From: Pythium myriotylum
Taxonomy: Eukaryota; Oomycota; Peronosporomycetes; Pythiales; Pythiaceae
Reading direction: 5' to 3'
DNA: 64,000 nt
Assembly (NCBI GenBank): GCA_023091665.1
Contig: JALJCQ010000024.1
Span: 930,001-994,000, forward strand
Below are positions 50,494-60,817 of this stretch, piece by piece (within the stretch, counting starts at the first letter, position 1; every line of letters starts with the position of its first letter). The position numbers and the translations under genes were made by a program. The notes under the pieces were generated by a model that saw only the letters and a list, made by a program, of their open reading frames with translations, did not search any database and was not told the origin of the DNA.

Positions 50494-52395
50494 TCATAGG
50501 CGCGACTTCGCAAAAACATCGTGGAAGTTGTCAGCCGTGAGCCTCTCGTACGTGTTCTTGTCCTTGACGTAGTACCACAACTTGTCACTCATCTGCGTCG
50601 GATCCATCCCCTGCTTCCTCAGCTTGGCTTTCTCGTACTTCATCGTCCCCGTCACCGACATCTCTCCCAGTTGGCGCAGGAAGAGCGGCACCGCGTACGA
50701 CGGCAGGCGAGACTTGACGTGCAAAGCGAACGCCGACATGTCAAAGTTGGTCTCATCAAACACCATCCCAGCCATGCACGCACGACCCTCTGCACCAGGT
50801 ACCTCGACGCCGTAGACGCAGATGTCACTCAGTCCTGGGAACTTGGCGATGGCTTCGGCCACTTCGTTGGTTGCAACATTCTCTCCTTTCCAGCGGAACG
50901 TATCACCAATCCGATCAATAAAATGCCATCGGTGCTGCGAGTCGATCTTGAAGAGGTCGCCTGTGCGGAAGTAGGCATCGCCCTTGACGAACACATCGTG
51001 CAAGACCTTCTTACTAGTCTCCTTTTCGTTCTTGTAGTAGCCGCTAAATCGGCGCGCAGGATTGTTGTCTTCGATCTTACACACTAGTTCGCCGATCTCG
51101 TCAAATGCACACTCTTGTAATAAACCCGTCTTCTTGTTTCGGATATGGACGTCGTTCTCGACATCGTAGCGAACCATTCGCATCCCCATCAGAGCCTGCA
51201 TGAGGTACCCTCGACGTCCCAAGTGGCCGCGGTCGTCTCGATTTACACAAAGGTTCGTAAAGCCCATGACGCCTTCCGTGGATCCGTAAAATTCATCCAC
51301 GACCGATATTCCAAAACGGTCCTGGAATTCGCCCCACACGTCTGGACGCAGACCGTTCCCGAAGGCTGCTCGCACTTTGTTCTGGATATCCGTGGGCTGC
51401 GGAGGGGCATTCACAAGGTAGCGGCACATCTCGCCGATGTATTGGACGATCGTGCAGTCAAACTCACGCACGTCGGTCCAGAAGCGGCTCACGGAGAACT
51501 TTCTTGCGATACAAAGCGTCGCACCCGAGTACATGGCGATCGAGACAGCGAGGTTACCGCCAGACGAGTGGTACAGCGGCAGCGGACAATAAACGCGGTC
51601 ACTTTCTGTGATCTCCATCCCGATTTTGAGTCCGAGCGAGCGGATGAGCACATTGTAGTGGTTCACGCGTGCGGCCTTGGGCAAACCCGTGGTACCGCTT
51701 GTGTAGATCAGCATCGCTGTGTCCACGGGCGTGGTCGTTCCCATGAGATCTCGCGGTAGTGGCGCACTGCTGAGTTGAACAAGCTGCTCGTCGAGTGAGC
51801 GAGCGAACGAAACTGCAGGAGTCGCCACCCACGGCGTCACGCCATCGCCATACACGTGGAAAGACACATTGTAGAGCTGATCCACAGTGCTCGTGAGTTT
51901 GTCGAGCAGCTCCACGCCCACGACGACGACCTTGGGGTCGGCGATCTTGATGCAGTGGACGACACCATCAGCTTTCAAGTGCGTGTTGATCAGCGCCGGA
52001 ACCACGCCAACTTTCATGAGCCCGAGCCAGAAGATCACAAACTCGGGGCGATTCTCCATGAGCTGCGCGACCTTGTCGCCCTGCCGTAGCCCCTGGCGCA
52101 GCGCCCAGCGCGCAATGCGGTTCGAGATCTCGTCGGCCTCTCGGAATGTGATCCTGCGGTCCTCAAACGCAAGAAAGTCGCGCGTCGGGAACTGCTCAAC
52201 GGCCTTGCGGAAGACATCGGGCACGAGCGTGCCTTCGGCCATGTGCTGACGGCCGAGGCGCAATAGGTAGCTCAGACTGAGCAGCGCCTTTACGTCCTTG
52301 AAGAGGTAGAGCTGGCGGTCGGCGGCGAGTCCGGCCGCGGCGGCCGCGCCGGCGAGCGCGAGCACGGTCGCGGGCTTCTTGAACGACGGGTCCAT
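50494..52395 (-). CDS. FATP-C: fatty acid transport protein / acyl-CoA synthetase
   Basis: The protein has 633 residues from ATG 52395 (MDPSFKKPATVLALAGAAAA). A codon upstream in frame is GTG, not a start. It carries IYTSGTTGLPKAA, DEFYGSTEGVMGF, FRTGDLFKIDSQHRWHFIDR, GDTFRWKGENVATNEV and ends AKSRL (PTS1). The segment from AEAIAKFPGLSDICVYGVEV onward is the same as FATP-B, including Leu in AFALHVKSRL where FATP-A has Ser. The middle of the protein is clearly divergent from A and B. It is tail-to-tail with FATP-B. Confidence 0.93.
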   Translation of the reverse strand: MDPSFKKPATVLALAGAAAAAGLAADRQLYLFKDVKALLSLSYLLRLGRQHMAEGTLVPDVFRKAVEQFPTRDFLAFEDRRITFREADEISNRIARWALRQGLRQGDKVAQLMENRPEFVIFWLGLMKVGVVPALINTHLKADGVVHCIKIADPKVVVVGVELLDKLTSTVDQLYNVSFHVYGDGVTPWVATPAVSFARSLDEQLVQLSSAPLPRDLMGTTTPVDTAMLIYTSGTTGLPKAARVNHYNVLIRSLGLKIGMEITESDRVYCPLPLYHSSGGNLAVSIAMYSGATLCIARKFSVSRFWTDVREFDCTIVQYIGEMCRYLVNAPPQPTDIQNKVRAAFGNGLRPDVWGEFQDRFGISVVDEFYGSTEGVMGFTNLCVNRDDRGHLGRRGYLMQALMGMRMVRYDVENDVHIRNKKTGLLQECAFDEIGELVCKIEDNNPARRFSGYYKNEKETSKKVLHDVFVKGDAYFRTGDLFKIDSQHRWHFIDRIGDTFRWKGENVATNEVAEAIAKFPGLSDICVYGVEVPGAEGRACMAGMVFDETNFDMSAFALHVKSRLPSYAVPLFLRQLGEMSVTGTMKYEKAKLRKQGMDPTQMSDKLWYYVKDKNTYERLTADNFHDVFAKSRL

Positions 52396-52692
52396 CACGC
52401 GAACGAGTGAGATACAGAAGGCGGCGGATTGCGGAATGAAGTGGTCGCTCTGTCTTTCCGGTCGGGGACCGGTGGGTGCGTCAAGAACGGTCGCACACTG
52501 ATCATGTGATTTGATGAGCTGGAGCTCCTCACGGAGAGTTGAAGTTTTTTAAATCCGTATACTATGTTTACAAATAACAATATACACCTTGGAAGAGACC
52601 AGAAAATACTGTATTAGAAGATATCGAAACTGGTGAAGAAGCGTTGAACAAATTTTGAACGAGACCCCCTCCCTGCGTGCCCCTTGTATGAC

Positions 52693-54609
52693 TCACAGAC
52701 GCGAGCCCACGACGGCGGCGTGGAAATTGTCATTCGTGAGTCGCTCGTACGTGTGCTTGTCCTTGGCGTAGATCCAAAGCTTGTCGGTGATCTGAGACGG
52801 ATCCATACCTTGCTTCCTCAGCTTGGCCTTCTCATATTTCATCGTCCCCGTGACTGCCATCTCTCCGAGTTGCCGGAGGAAGAGCGGCATGGCGTACGAC
52901 GGCAAGCGAGCCTTGACGTGGTTTGCAAAGGCCTTGAGGTCGAAATTGTTCTCATCAAACACCATCGCAGCCATGCACGCACGACCTTCGCTGCCGGGAA
53001 CTTCTACACCGTACACACAAATGTCGCTGAGCCCTGGGAACCTGGCGATGGCCTCGGCCACTTCATTGGTCGCGACGTTTTCTCCCTTCCAGCGGAACGT
53101 GTCGCCAACGCGGTCGACAAAGTGCCAGCAGTGGTTGCTGTCGATCTTGAAGAGATCTCCCGTGCGGAAGTAGACATCTCCCTTGGTGAACACATCTGTC
53201 AAGACCTTTTTGTTGGATTCGCCGTCGTTCTTGTAATAGCCGCTAAACTTCTTGGACGGATCGTCTCGCGTGAGCTTGCACAGCAACTCACCGACCTCGC
53301 CGTACGCACACTCTTTCAAGAAGCCCGTTTTCGGGTCGCGGACGTACGAGTCGGTATCGACGTTGTACTTGACGACTCGGGCACCTGTGAGTGCCTGCAT
53401 GAGACGGCCACGACGGCCCAAGTGACCACGGTCGTGCTGCTTTGCACACACGTTCAAGAATCCCAGCACGCCCTCGGTGGCTCCATAAAACTCGGCGACC
53501 AAAGAGATCCCGAACCGGTCCTGGAACTCGTTCCACACGTCCGGCCGCAGACCGTTCCCGAAGGCCGCACGCACGTTATTGTCCTTGTCCGTGGGCTGAG
53601 GCGGTGCGTTTACGACGTATCTCGCCATCTCGCCGATGTACTGGACGATCGTGCAGTCGTTTTCCTTGACCTCGCGCCAGAACCTCGAGGCCGAGAATTT
53701 TCGTGAGATGCAGAGTCGTGCACCCGAGTAGAAGCAGATACCGACGGCCAGATTGCCTCCAGACGTGTGGTAGAGAGGAAGCGGGCAGTAGAGGCGGTCG
53801 TTGGCCGTCACCTCCATCGCGAGCTGCAGCCCGAGTGAGCGGATGAGCACGTTGTAGTGGTTTACTCGCGCGGCTTTGGGCAGGCCTGTCGTGCCGCTTG
53901 TGTAGATGAGTAGCGCCGTATCCAGCGTGGTAATATCCTTTCGGTATTCGCGTGCGATTGCAGTATCCCTGACGGCCTTGAGCTGTTCATCCAGTGAACG
54001 AGCAAACGGGAACTGCGGGGTCTCTCTCCACAGCGTGACGCCATCGCCAAATACGTGGACGGGTAGTTCTCCGACGCGGTCGACGATGGTCGCAAACTTG
54101 TCGAGCAGCTCAACGCCAACAACAATCGACTTTGCATCGGCGATGGAGATGCAGTGGACGAGACCGTCGGCCAGCAAGTATGTGTTGATTAGCGCTGCGA
54201 CCACGCCGACCTTTGTGAGTCCGAGCCAGAACGCGACGTACTCCGGTCGATTCTCCATGAGGAACGCGACTTTGTCGCCGGGCTTGAATCCTTGTCGCAG
54301 CGCCCACTGCGCCACGCGATTCGAGAGTGCGTCGACTTGCGCGAACGTGAGATGGCGGCCTTCAAACGACATGCAGATCTGCTGCGGGAACTGCGCCACG
54401 GCTTGCTGGAAGACGTCCGGCACGAGCGTTTTCTCCGCCATCGTGCGTTTGCCTAGTCGCAGCAAACCACTGAGTTTGACAATGTCCCTGATGTCGTTGA
54501 CGAGCGAGATGCGGCGGTCGATGGCGACGCCCGCGGCTGCGGCGCCGGCCGCGGCGAGCAGTTTCTTGGGCGTCTTGTGCCAGAGCGACGCGAGTTCCGC
54601 GACGTCCAT
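52693..54609 (-). CDS. FATP-D: fatty acid transport protein / acyl-CoA synthetase
   Basis: The protein has 638 residues from ATG 54609 (MDVAELASLWHKTPKKLLAA), the start shared with FATP-F. An in-frame ATG at 54675 would add 22 residues including a hydrophobic run (FVFSFLLLAIP), so two N-terminal forms are conceivable. Motifs: IYTSGTTGLPKAA, AEFYGATEGVLGF (Ala for Ser), FRTGDLFKIDSNHCWHFVDR, GDTFRWKGENVATNEV, C-terminal VGSRL (PTS1). It is more divergent from A-C and not visibly converted at its 3' end. Confidence 0.92.
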   Translation of the reverse strand: MDVAELASLWHKTPKKLLAAAGAAAAGVAIDRRISLVNDIRDIVKLSGLLRLGKRTMAEKTLVPDVFQQAVAQFPQQICMSFEGRHLTFAQVDALSNRVAQWALRQGFKPGDKVAFLMENRPEYVAFWLGLTKVGVVAALINTYLLADGLVHCISIADAKSIVVGVELLDKFATIVDRVGELPVHVFGDGVTLWRETPQFPFARSLDEQLKAVRDTAIAREYRKDITTLDTALLIYTSGTTGLPKAARVNHYNVLIRSLGLQLAMEVTANDRLYCPLPLYHTSGGNLAVGICFYSGARLCISRKFSASRFWREVKENDCTIVQYIGEMARYVVNAPPQPTDKDNNVRAAFGNGLRPDVWNEFQDRFGISLVAEFYGATEGVLGFLNVCAKQHDRGHLGRRGRLMQALTGARVVKYNVDTDSYVRDPKTGFLKECAYGEVGELLCKLTRDDPSKKFSGYYKNDGESNKKVLTDVFTKGDVYFRTGDLFKIDSNHCWHFVDRVGDTFRWKGENVATNEVAEAIARFPGLSDICVYGVEVPGSEGRACMAAMVFDENNFDLKAFANHVKARLPSYAMPLFLRQLGEMAVTGTMKYEKAKLRKQGMDPSQITDKLWIYAKDKHTYERLTNDNFHAAVVGSRL

Positions 54610-55226
54610 CGGAATTGCAAGAAGGAGGAAGGAAAAGACGAAGTGACGGCAAGAAGACAAGTGAGCCGAGTCCATGATCAAGGGAAAAGAGGGAGGGCAA
54701 CTTCAAGTCGCCATTGCGCGCGATCCGTATCTTAAGAGAGTAGATTGCTCCCGAGAAAACCCGATGATGGAAACAGTTTGACGGAGATGGTGGGTGTGAG
54801 GACAATGAGTTGCACGAGAGGATCTTTGTTTGACGATCGCGCCCTAGTACTCGTAATCAGAGCACAGCCACGACTAGCGTGCTTGCAATCTCTCCTTGAG
54901 GTTCGTAGGGGTGCTTTGGCGAGTTGTTGGACGTGAGAATCTCTCAACAAGTGCGATTTGGTCGGTAATGGGCCTCCAAAATGGATGTTAACCAAAATTG
55001 GTGACCATTCGACGCGGCAGGCAGGAGAGAGGAAGCGAGAGGCTGCGTCCTGATGCTGGTGGAAGCTAGAGTGGCTAAGAGAGCATCAGAACAGAGCCGT
55101 CCGTCCTGTCCAGACCGCAATTTACAAAACAAGATGATACGGTGAACGACTGTTCCATTTCAAGGTGATATTTCCACCTGATACGAGTTTTGCGGGGCAC
55201 TCCTGAAGAGGGCTCGACCTTGGGGA
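54610..55226. other. Divergent promoter region between FATP-D and the potassium channel
   Basis: No gene is seen. Both genes start outward from this ~600 bp. No specific elements are recognised. Confidence 0.4.
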
Positions 55227-56867
55227 ATGGTCGCGTCGCCGTCTCGCTACGAGGCCCTCGTGCGTGGCGCTCGCATGTATACCGCTTGTATGTCTCCGTC
55301 CCATTAACTTCCAACTTTCTTCGCTGCAGGTGGCCGCGCGCGCGACGCTGGGCGATGCGCAATGGAAGCAGACGGTCGCGACCATCGCCCACGCCGACCG
55401 CGTGCGCCGTTGGAATGCACGCTGCTCGCGCATCGAAAACGCCATGTTCGCTGGCGCCGTGCTCAGCATTGTCACCGCGATGATCGAGAGCGAGCTCATG
55501 TGGTCGGCATATTGGCGCGCGGCGCGTGTGCCACTCAAGACTGTGCTGTCAGTGCTGTCCGTGTTCTTGACCGTTGGGCTCACATGGAGATACGGTATTG
55601 TAGCTTCCTCGCAACTAGAGACTGGGAATGCTAGAGTGACTGAAGATTTGGTTGTGGCAGTGTTGGTATGCAGAGTCCACGTGGAAACGGGCCGCCTGCC
55701 ATCCGGCACGGGATTCTTCCACCCGTCATCAGGGCTTCTCTGGTGAGAGGCTCTTCAGTTTGTCGCTAGAATCCCCCTGGCCTAGCACTAATCTGCTCTT
55801 GCATGATTAGGCCTTTCCTCGTGGAGCTGCTCGCTTGTGCCTTCCACGTACCAGCGTTCGTCAAGGACACCTCCGGACACGCGCGCGCATATGATACCAT
55901 CGCGGTGGACCTCACACAACTCGACCAACTCGGTGGGTCGCGTCGTGAGCTTGCCAGAATAACGGTTCTTTGCCTGCTAACACTTTCATGTTGAAGATGC
56001 TCTGGTGCTGGGTCGCATTTATCTGCTTGGTCGCTTCTTGCGGAACTCGGTCGGCGTTCAGGCACTCGCTCGCCGCGCGCATGTTATCGGTACGATTCTT
56101 TCTTCATCGATCTCTCCACTCGCTCTCACGCGCTATATCCATAAACGTCAGCTTCCTTCCACCGTGTCGATGTCGCGTCTGTGTGGTTTACGGTCAAGTA
56201 TCTCTTCCAGAAGCGACCGTTGCTCTTCTCCATGGTCGCGCTCTTTGTGGATTGGGCACTGACGTCGACGGCACTCAACTTCCTCGAGCGAGGCGGCGTC
56301 AACCCGAGGCTACTAAGTGCCAACGACGCGCTGTGGCTCACGATCGTCACCATGACGAGCGTTGGATACGGTGAGATTGCTCCCGAGACATTTGCAGGCA
56401 AGCTCACGATCACACTCGGTGCGATCGTCGGTGGGACGGTCATCATCACATGTCTTTTACGTGTCGTGCTGATTGACGCGCTGCGGTTTACTCCACAAGA
56501 AAAACTTGTGCTCGACGTCGTGTACTTTCACCAGCATGTGCGTCGTCGCAAGCAGCTCGCAGCGTTCTTGATTCAACGCGCATGGCGACTCTACGCCGCC
56601 AAGTGCCGACGCAAAGGCAGTGGCAAAAAGGAGAAATTGCAAGTATACGCTGCAGCAGAGGCGTTAAGGCTCTTACGATTCACGCAGCCAGCAGCGGAGG
56701 CGGCGGTGACATCGACTCGACACCGAGGAGACGGCTTTGGTGGCGCAAACAAGACCTGCGCTGCATTGCTAGACACGTTGCGAGAAGATCTCACTGCGGT
56801 GCGAGCGCAAGGGCTGAGCCAATTAGAAGCCACGGCGATGCTTCTTCGAGAAGCTGCGTCAAAATGA
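55227..56867 (+). CDS. SK-type calcium/calmodulin-gated potassium channel, five exons
   Basis: Proposed exons: 55227-55259, 55330-55742, 55811-55932, 55997-56089, 56152-56867. They total 1377 nt (458 residues), with introns of 62-70 bp (donors GTGCGT, GTGAGA, GTGGGT, GTACGA) and frame kept at all joins. Features in order: S1 AMFAGAVLSIVTAMIESELM, S2 LKTVLSVLSVFLTVGLTW, WPFLVELLACAFHVPAF, LDALVLGRIYLLGRFLRN as S3/S4, S5, the pore TIVTMTSVGYGEIAP with the GYG filter, S6, and a C-terminal basic helix with an IQ-like calmodulin site (AAFLIQRAWRLYAAKCRR). MIESEL and the S3/S4 segment resemble SK channels. The channel probably couples cytosolic calcium to membrane potential. The first exon is the least certain. 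Confidence 0.82.
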
Positions 56868-56977
56868 GAAGCGAGCAGTGCGAAAAGCGAGGTGAACGTA
56901 GAATGTAAAGGTCCCAATGATGGTGTTTGTCGATATGGCGATTGGCAATAATTTACGCTTGGACAGTGACAAATACT

Positions 56978-58251
56978 TCATCCCTTCCGGAACAGCGCGG
57001 CGACTTCGTCCGAGTAAAAGTGCTTCTTCTTCCGTCGAGGGGATTGTGGTGTCTTTTGCTGCTGCTCACGGCGACTTTGAGCGGCTTTACGTTTGGCGAG
57101 CTCGTTCAACGCGAGCTCCAGCTCTTCGGTGTGTTCGAAAAGCACATCGACCAACGTGTACGTGTCCATGTCGGCAGGGATGAGCACGGCCATTCCTTCC
57201 TCTGGCTTCTCGCTGTCCCACAGCACCTGCGGCGTTTCTAATGTTGGATCTTTCGTGACCATGAGCACGACTTTGTTCCACACGAGCGAGTGCAAGCGCA
57301 GCTCCATGAAGTTCATGAGCAAGATGTTGGCGAGCCAGAAGAACACGCGGCGTTTCTCTTCGCGGTCCGGGATTTTCTCGAGAAAAAGCCGTTGAGCGAC
57401 GAGTTTCGTGAGGATGGCGTGCTGGTGGGCTACAGCCACAACGACCATGGTCGCTTAGAACAATGTCGCCATCAAGAGAAGTGCAGAAATGCAGGAAACT
57501 CACTCGGTCCGTCTTCGAGCCCCGTCGTCGTCGGGTGCACAATATTCTTCTCCTTGGAGAGCATACCCAGGAAGAGCTTGTCAAAGTCGCGGTGCATGCG
57601 ATGCACCGTCGCGTTGTGGTTCGCGACGCCGCGTTCTCGCTGCGCGTCCTCGGTTTCCTCTTCTTCCAGCCACAGCGCGAGTTGCGTGGGCTTTTTCTCG
57701 TCTTGCTCACCGTGGTAGAGCGGGATCTGCGCGGCCTCGAAGAGCCTTCGCAGCACGAGCTTAGTCGTGCGCTGCCACTCGCGCGCGAACGGCGTCGCTC
57801 GCATGGCATCCGACGCGCTCACTCGCGTGCCGTGCGCGAGCGTGCGTCGCACGAGCGCCGCCGGGATCTCCACGACGTGGTCCACCTGCGCGAGCTGCTC
57901 CTCTACCTCCTCCAGCTCCTCCGTCTCGACATGGAACCGCAGCGCCCAGCGGATCGGCGCGTCGACGTCGTCGTGGTGCTGCGACGCGAGCGAGAGGATC
58001 TGCTTGCGCGCCGAGTAGCCGTCGTTGTTGCAGCCGCAGGCCGCGAGCTCGAAGAACTGGTTGAGCTGCTTGAGCGCGTCTTCGTTGTCGGCCGCCGCGA
58101 GCGGGTGGCGCCGCGCGAGCCGCTGGAGGCGGTCGGGGTGCAGACGCAGCAGCAGCGGCGTCGCCACGCGCGTGAGGTTGAGCGCCGCGCGCTGCGTGCT
58201 GAGCGCGCGGCGCGGCGGGAGAAGACGCAGCAGCGGCCGGCGCGTCATCAT
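56978..58251 (-). CDS. TCAIM-like mitochondrial protein (DUF4460/DUF4461), two exons
   Basis: Exon 1 is 58251-57504 and exon 2 is 57453-56978. The 50-bp intron has donor GTGAGT and acceptor CTAAG, and the join EDGP-TTMVVVAV keeps frame (1224 nt, 407 residues). The start MMTRRPLLRLLPPRRALSTQ is Arg-rich without acids, as in mitochondrial presequences. LLLRLHPDRLQRLARRHPLA followed by EDALKQLNQFFEL matches the J-like N-terminal domain of the T-cell activation inhibitor mitochondrial family. The second exon has a helical region (LANILLMNFMELRLHSLVWN) and a basic Lys/Arg tail. Family function is poorly defined. The family call is moderately sure. Confidence 0.7.
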
Positions 58252-58722
58252 TGACGTCAGGGAGGGTGGTCCTCTGGGTGGTCTCGAGCTCACTTGCCGT
58301 GCGGGAAAGGGTTAACCGGTGGTTAACTTTAATCTGTACACGGTTTTGATTGGAGGAAAATAGGTTTTCAGCCAATGAGAAGAAGATGACTGACCGGCAG
58401 TCACAACGTGGACGTGGAAGGTTGAAGAATCGCGACGCGATTCGAAACCTCTATAGAAGCTATCTTTCTTTCTATCGATACATCGATTTTGCAAAACATT
58501 CTGTATTATAGCTGTAGGATTGAATATTTGCCATGATAATATAATATGTTTTAATAGAATATCGGAGCCCGTCCATCCTTTCTACCGAGACTCACGCCGA
58601 TTGCTCCTTGGATTGCGCCGCGCTCCTCCCTCGCTGCTCCTCTTCCTCTTCCTGCTCGTCGCCGAGTCCGTCGAGACTCTCTTTGCGCTCTCCAGCACCG
58701 GCATTCTCGCTCTCGCGCCGCC
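58252..58722. promoter_or_regulatory. Shared promoter region of TCAIM-like gene and FATP-E
   Basis: A 470-bp divergent spacer. It holds a perfect inverted repeat GTTAACC-GGT-GGTTAAC (58311-58327), 60 bases upstream of the TCAIM-like start, and an AT-rich core at 58480-58560. A regulatory role for the repeat is inferred. Confidence 0.35.
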
Positions 58723-60654
58723 ATGGACACGCTGCTCTCGAAAGATCTGCCGGCGCTCTGGGAAAAGACCCCCAAGAAGCTCGTGCAGCTCGCGGCGCTC
58801 GCGGGCGCCGGCTACGCGCTCGACCACCAGCTGCTGCTCTCGCACGATCTGCGCAAGTGCGGGCTCATGGCCGTGGCGCTCTTGCGCAGCAAGCAGTACG
58901 CCAAGCGCAACGTGCTGCTGCCCGATCTCTTCCGCGACGCCGTCAAGAAGTGGCCGCAGAAGACGTGCATGGCCTTTGAAGACCGCGCGCTGACGTTCGC
59001 CGAGACCGACGAGGCCACCAACCGCGTGGCCTTCTGGGCGCTGCGTCAAGGGCTCAAGCCCGGCGACAAGGTCGCGCTGCTCATGGAGAACCGGCCCGAG
59101 TTCGTCATCGTCTGGCTCGGGCTGCTCAAGCTCGGCGTCGTCACGGCGCTCATCAACACGCACTTGCTCTCGGACGGACTGCTCCACTGCATCAAGATCG
59201 CCGAGCCCAAGGCCGTGGTCGTGGGCGTCGAGCTGCTCGACAAGTTCGCGACGGTCGTGGACCAGCTCTACGACATGTCGTTCCACGTCTACGGCGACGG
59301 CGTGACGCCGTGGCAGGCTGCGCCGGCCAAGTACCCGTTCGCGCGCTCGCTGGACGAGCAGCTCGTGGCCATGCCGACCCACGAGCCGCCGGCCAACATC
59401 CGCCGCGACGCGCAGATCAAGACGACCGACATGGCGCTGCTCATCTACACGAGCGGCACGACGGGCATGCCCAAGGCCGCGCGCGTCAACACGTTCTCGA
59501 TCCTGCTGCGCGCGCTCATGTTCCACCTCACGATGCACCTCAACGTCTCGGACAAGATCTACTGCTCGCTGCCGCTCTACCACACGTCGGGCGGCAACCT
59601 GGCCGTCGGCATGACCATCTTCTCGGGCGCCACGCTCTGCATCTCGCGCCGCTTCTCGACCTCGCGCTTCTGGGACGAAGTGCGCAAGCACAACTGCACG
59701 GTCATCCAGTACATCGGCGAGATGTGCCGCTACCTCATGAACGCGCCGCCGCGCACCAACGACAAGGAGAACCACGTGCGCGCCGCCTTCGGCAACGGCC
59801 TGCGGCCCGATGTCTGGGCCGACTTCCAGCGCCGTTTCAAGATCCCGTCGGTGTTTGAGTTCTACGGCTCGACTGAAGGCCCGCTCGGCATTCTCAACGT
59901 CTGCACGTCGCCCGCTGACCAGGGCCACTTGGGCAAGCGTGGGCTGGTCGTGCGTACAGTCACGGGCACCAAGATCGTACGCTTCGACGTCGAGAAGGAA
60001 GAGCACGTGCGTGACAAGAACGGCTTCCTGCAGGAGTGCGACTACAACGAGACGGGCGAGCTCATCTGCAAGATCAAGGAGGGCGATCCGTCCAAGGCCT
60101 TCAACGGCTACTACAAGAACGAAGGCGAGTCTAACAAGAAGATCCTGCGCGACGTGTTCGTCAAGGGCGACGCCTACTTCCGCACTGGTGACCTCTTCAA
60201 AATGGACGACCAGTGCCGCTGGCACTTCATGGACCGCATCGGCGACACGTTCCGCTGGAAAGGAGAGAACGTCGCGACTAATGAAGTCTCCGAGGCCATC
60301 GCCAAGTTCCCAGGCCTCAGTGATATCTGTGTCTACGGCGTCGAGGTGCCAGGCAACGAAGGCCGAGCGTGCATGGCTGCGATGGTGTTCGATGAGACCA
60401 ACTTTGACATGTCGGCGTTCGCTTCGCACGTGAAGGCTCGCTTGCCATCGTACGCGGTACCGCTCTTCCTGCGCCAACTGGGAGAGATGTCGGTGACGGG
60501 AACGATGAAGTACGAGAAGGCCAAGCTGAGGAAGCAAGGCATGGACCCGTCCAAGGTCGAGGACAAGCTCTGGTACTACGTCAAGGACAAGAACACGTAC
60601 GAACGGCTCACGGCTGACAACTTCCACTCCGCCTTCGCCGGCTCGCGCTTGTGA
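58723..60654 (+). CDS. FATP-E: fatty acid transport protein / acyl-CoA synthetase
   Basis: The protein has 643 residues from ATG 58723 in context CCGCCATGG. It has the longest N-terminus of the set (MDTLLSKDLPALWEKTPKKL). Motifs: IYTSGTTGMPKAA, EFYGSTEGPLGI, FRTGDLFKMDDQCRWHFMDR, GDTFRWKGENVATNEV, C-terminal AGSRL (PTS1). Codon use is the most GC-rich of the cluster up to about 59900 and then becomes like its neighbours. The last third matches FATP-A/B/C closely (MSAFASHVKARLPSYAVPLF), so its 3' part may have been homogenised too. Confidence 0.93.
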   Translation: MDTLLSKDLPALWEKTPKKLVQLAALAGAGYALDHQLLLSHDLRKCGLMAVALLRSKQYAKRNVLLPDLFRDAVKKWPQKTCMAFEDRALTFAETDEATNRVAFWALRQGLKPGDKVALLMENRPEFVIVWLGLLKLGVVTALINTHLLSDGLLHCIKIAEPKAVVVGVELLDKFATVVDQLYDMSFHVYGDGVTPWQAAPAKYPFARSLDEQLVAMPTHEPPANIRRDAQIKTTDMALLIYTSGTTGMPKAARVNTFSILLRALMFHLTMHLNVSDKIYCSLPLYHTSGGNLAVGMTIFSGATLCISRRFSTSRFWDEVRKHNCTVIQYIGEMCRYLMNAPPRTNDKENHVRAAFGNGLRPDVWADFQRRFKIPSVFEFYGSTEGPLGILNVCTSPADQGHLGKRGLVVRTVTGTKIVRFDVEKEEHVRDKNGFLQECDYNETGELICKIKEGDPSKAFNGYYKNEGESNKKILRDVFVKGDAYFRTGDLFKMDDQCRWHFMDRIGDTFRWKGENVATNEVSEAIAKFPGLSDICVYGVEVPGNEGRACMAAMVFDETNFDMSAFASHVKARLPSYAVPLFLRQLGEMSVTGTMKYEKAKLRKQGMDPSKVEDKLWYYVKDKNTYERLTADNFHSAFAGSRL

Positions 60655-60817
60655 GAACCCCGTCGGAACTACTCGAGCCTACCTCACCTGTCTGTTATCT
60701 TTTTCTAAGAGAAATGAGATGTTGCGTTGCGAGGCTTCCATCGAGGAACCTCGTTTCTGTGGAGACCAATGTGCTCTGTACAAATCCATTTCGCTTCTTA
60801 ACTAACTGTCGCCGTCT

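Noticed and set aside
58582..60627. 681-codon minus-strand open frame over FATP-E
   Set aside because: It is caused by the extreme GC content of FATP-E, with Arg/Val/Leu/His-rich shadow composition. Similar shadows occur over FATP-A, C, D and F.
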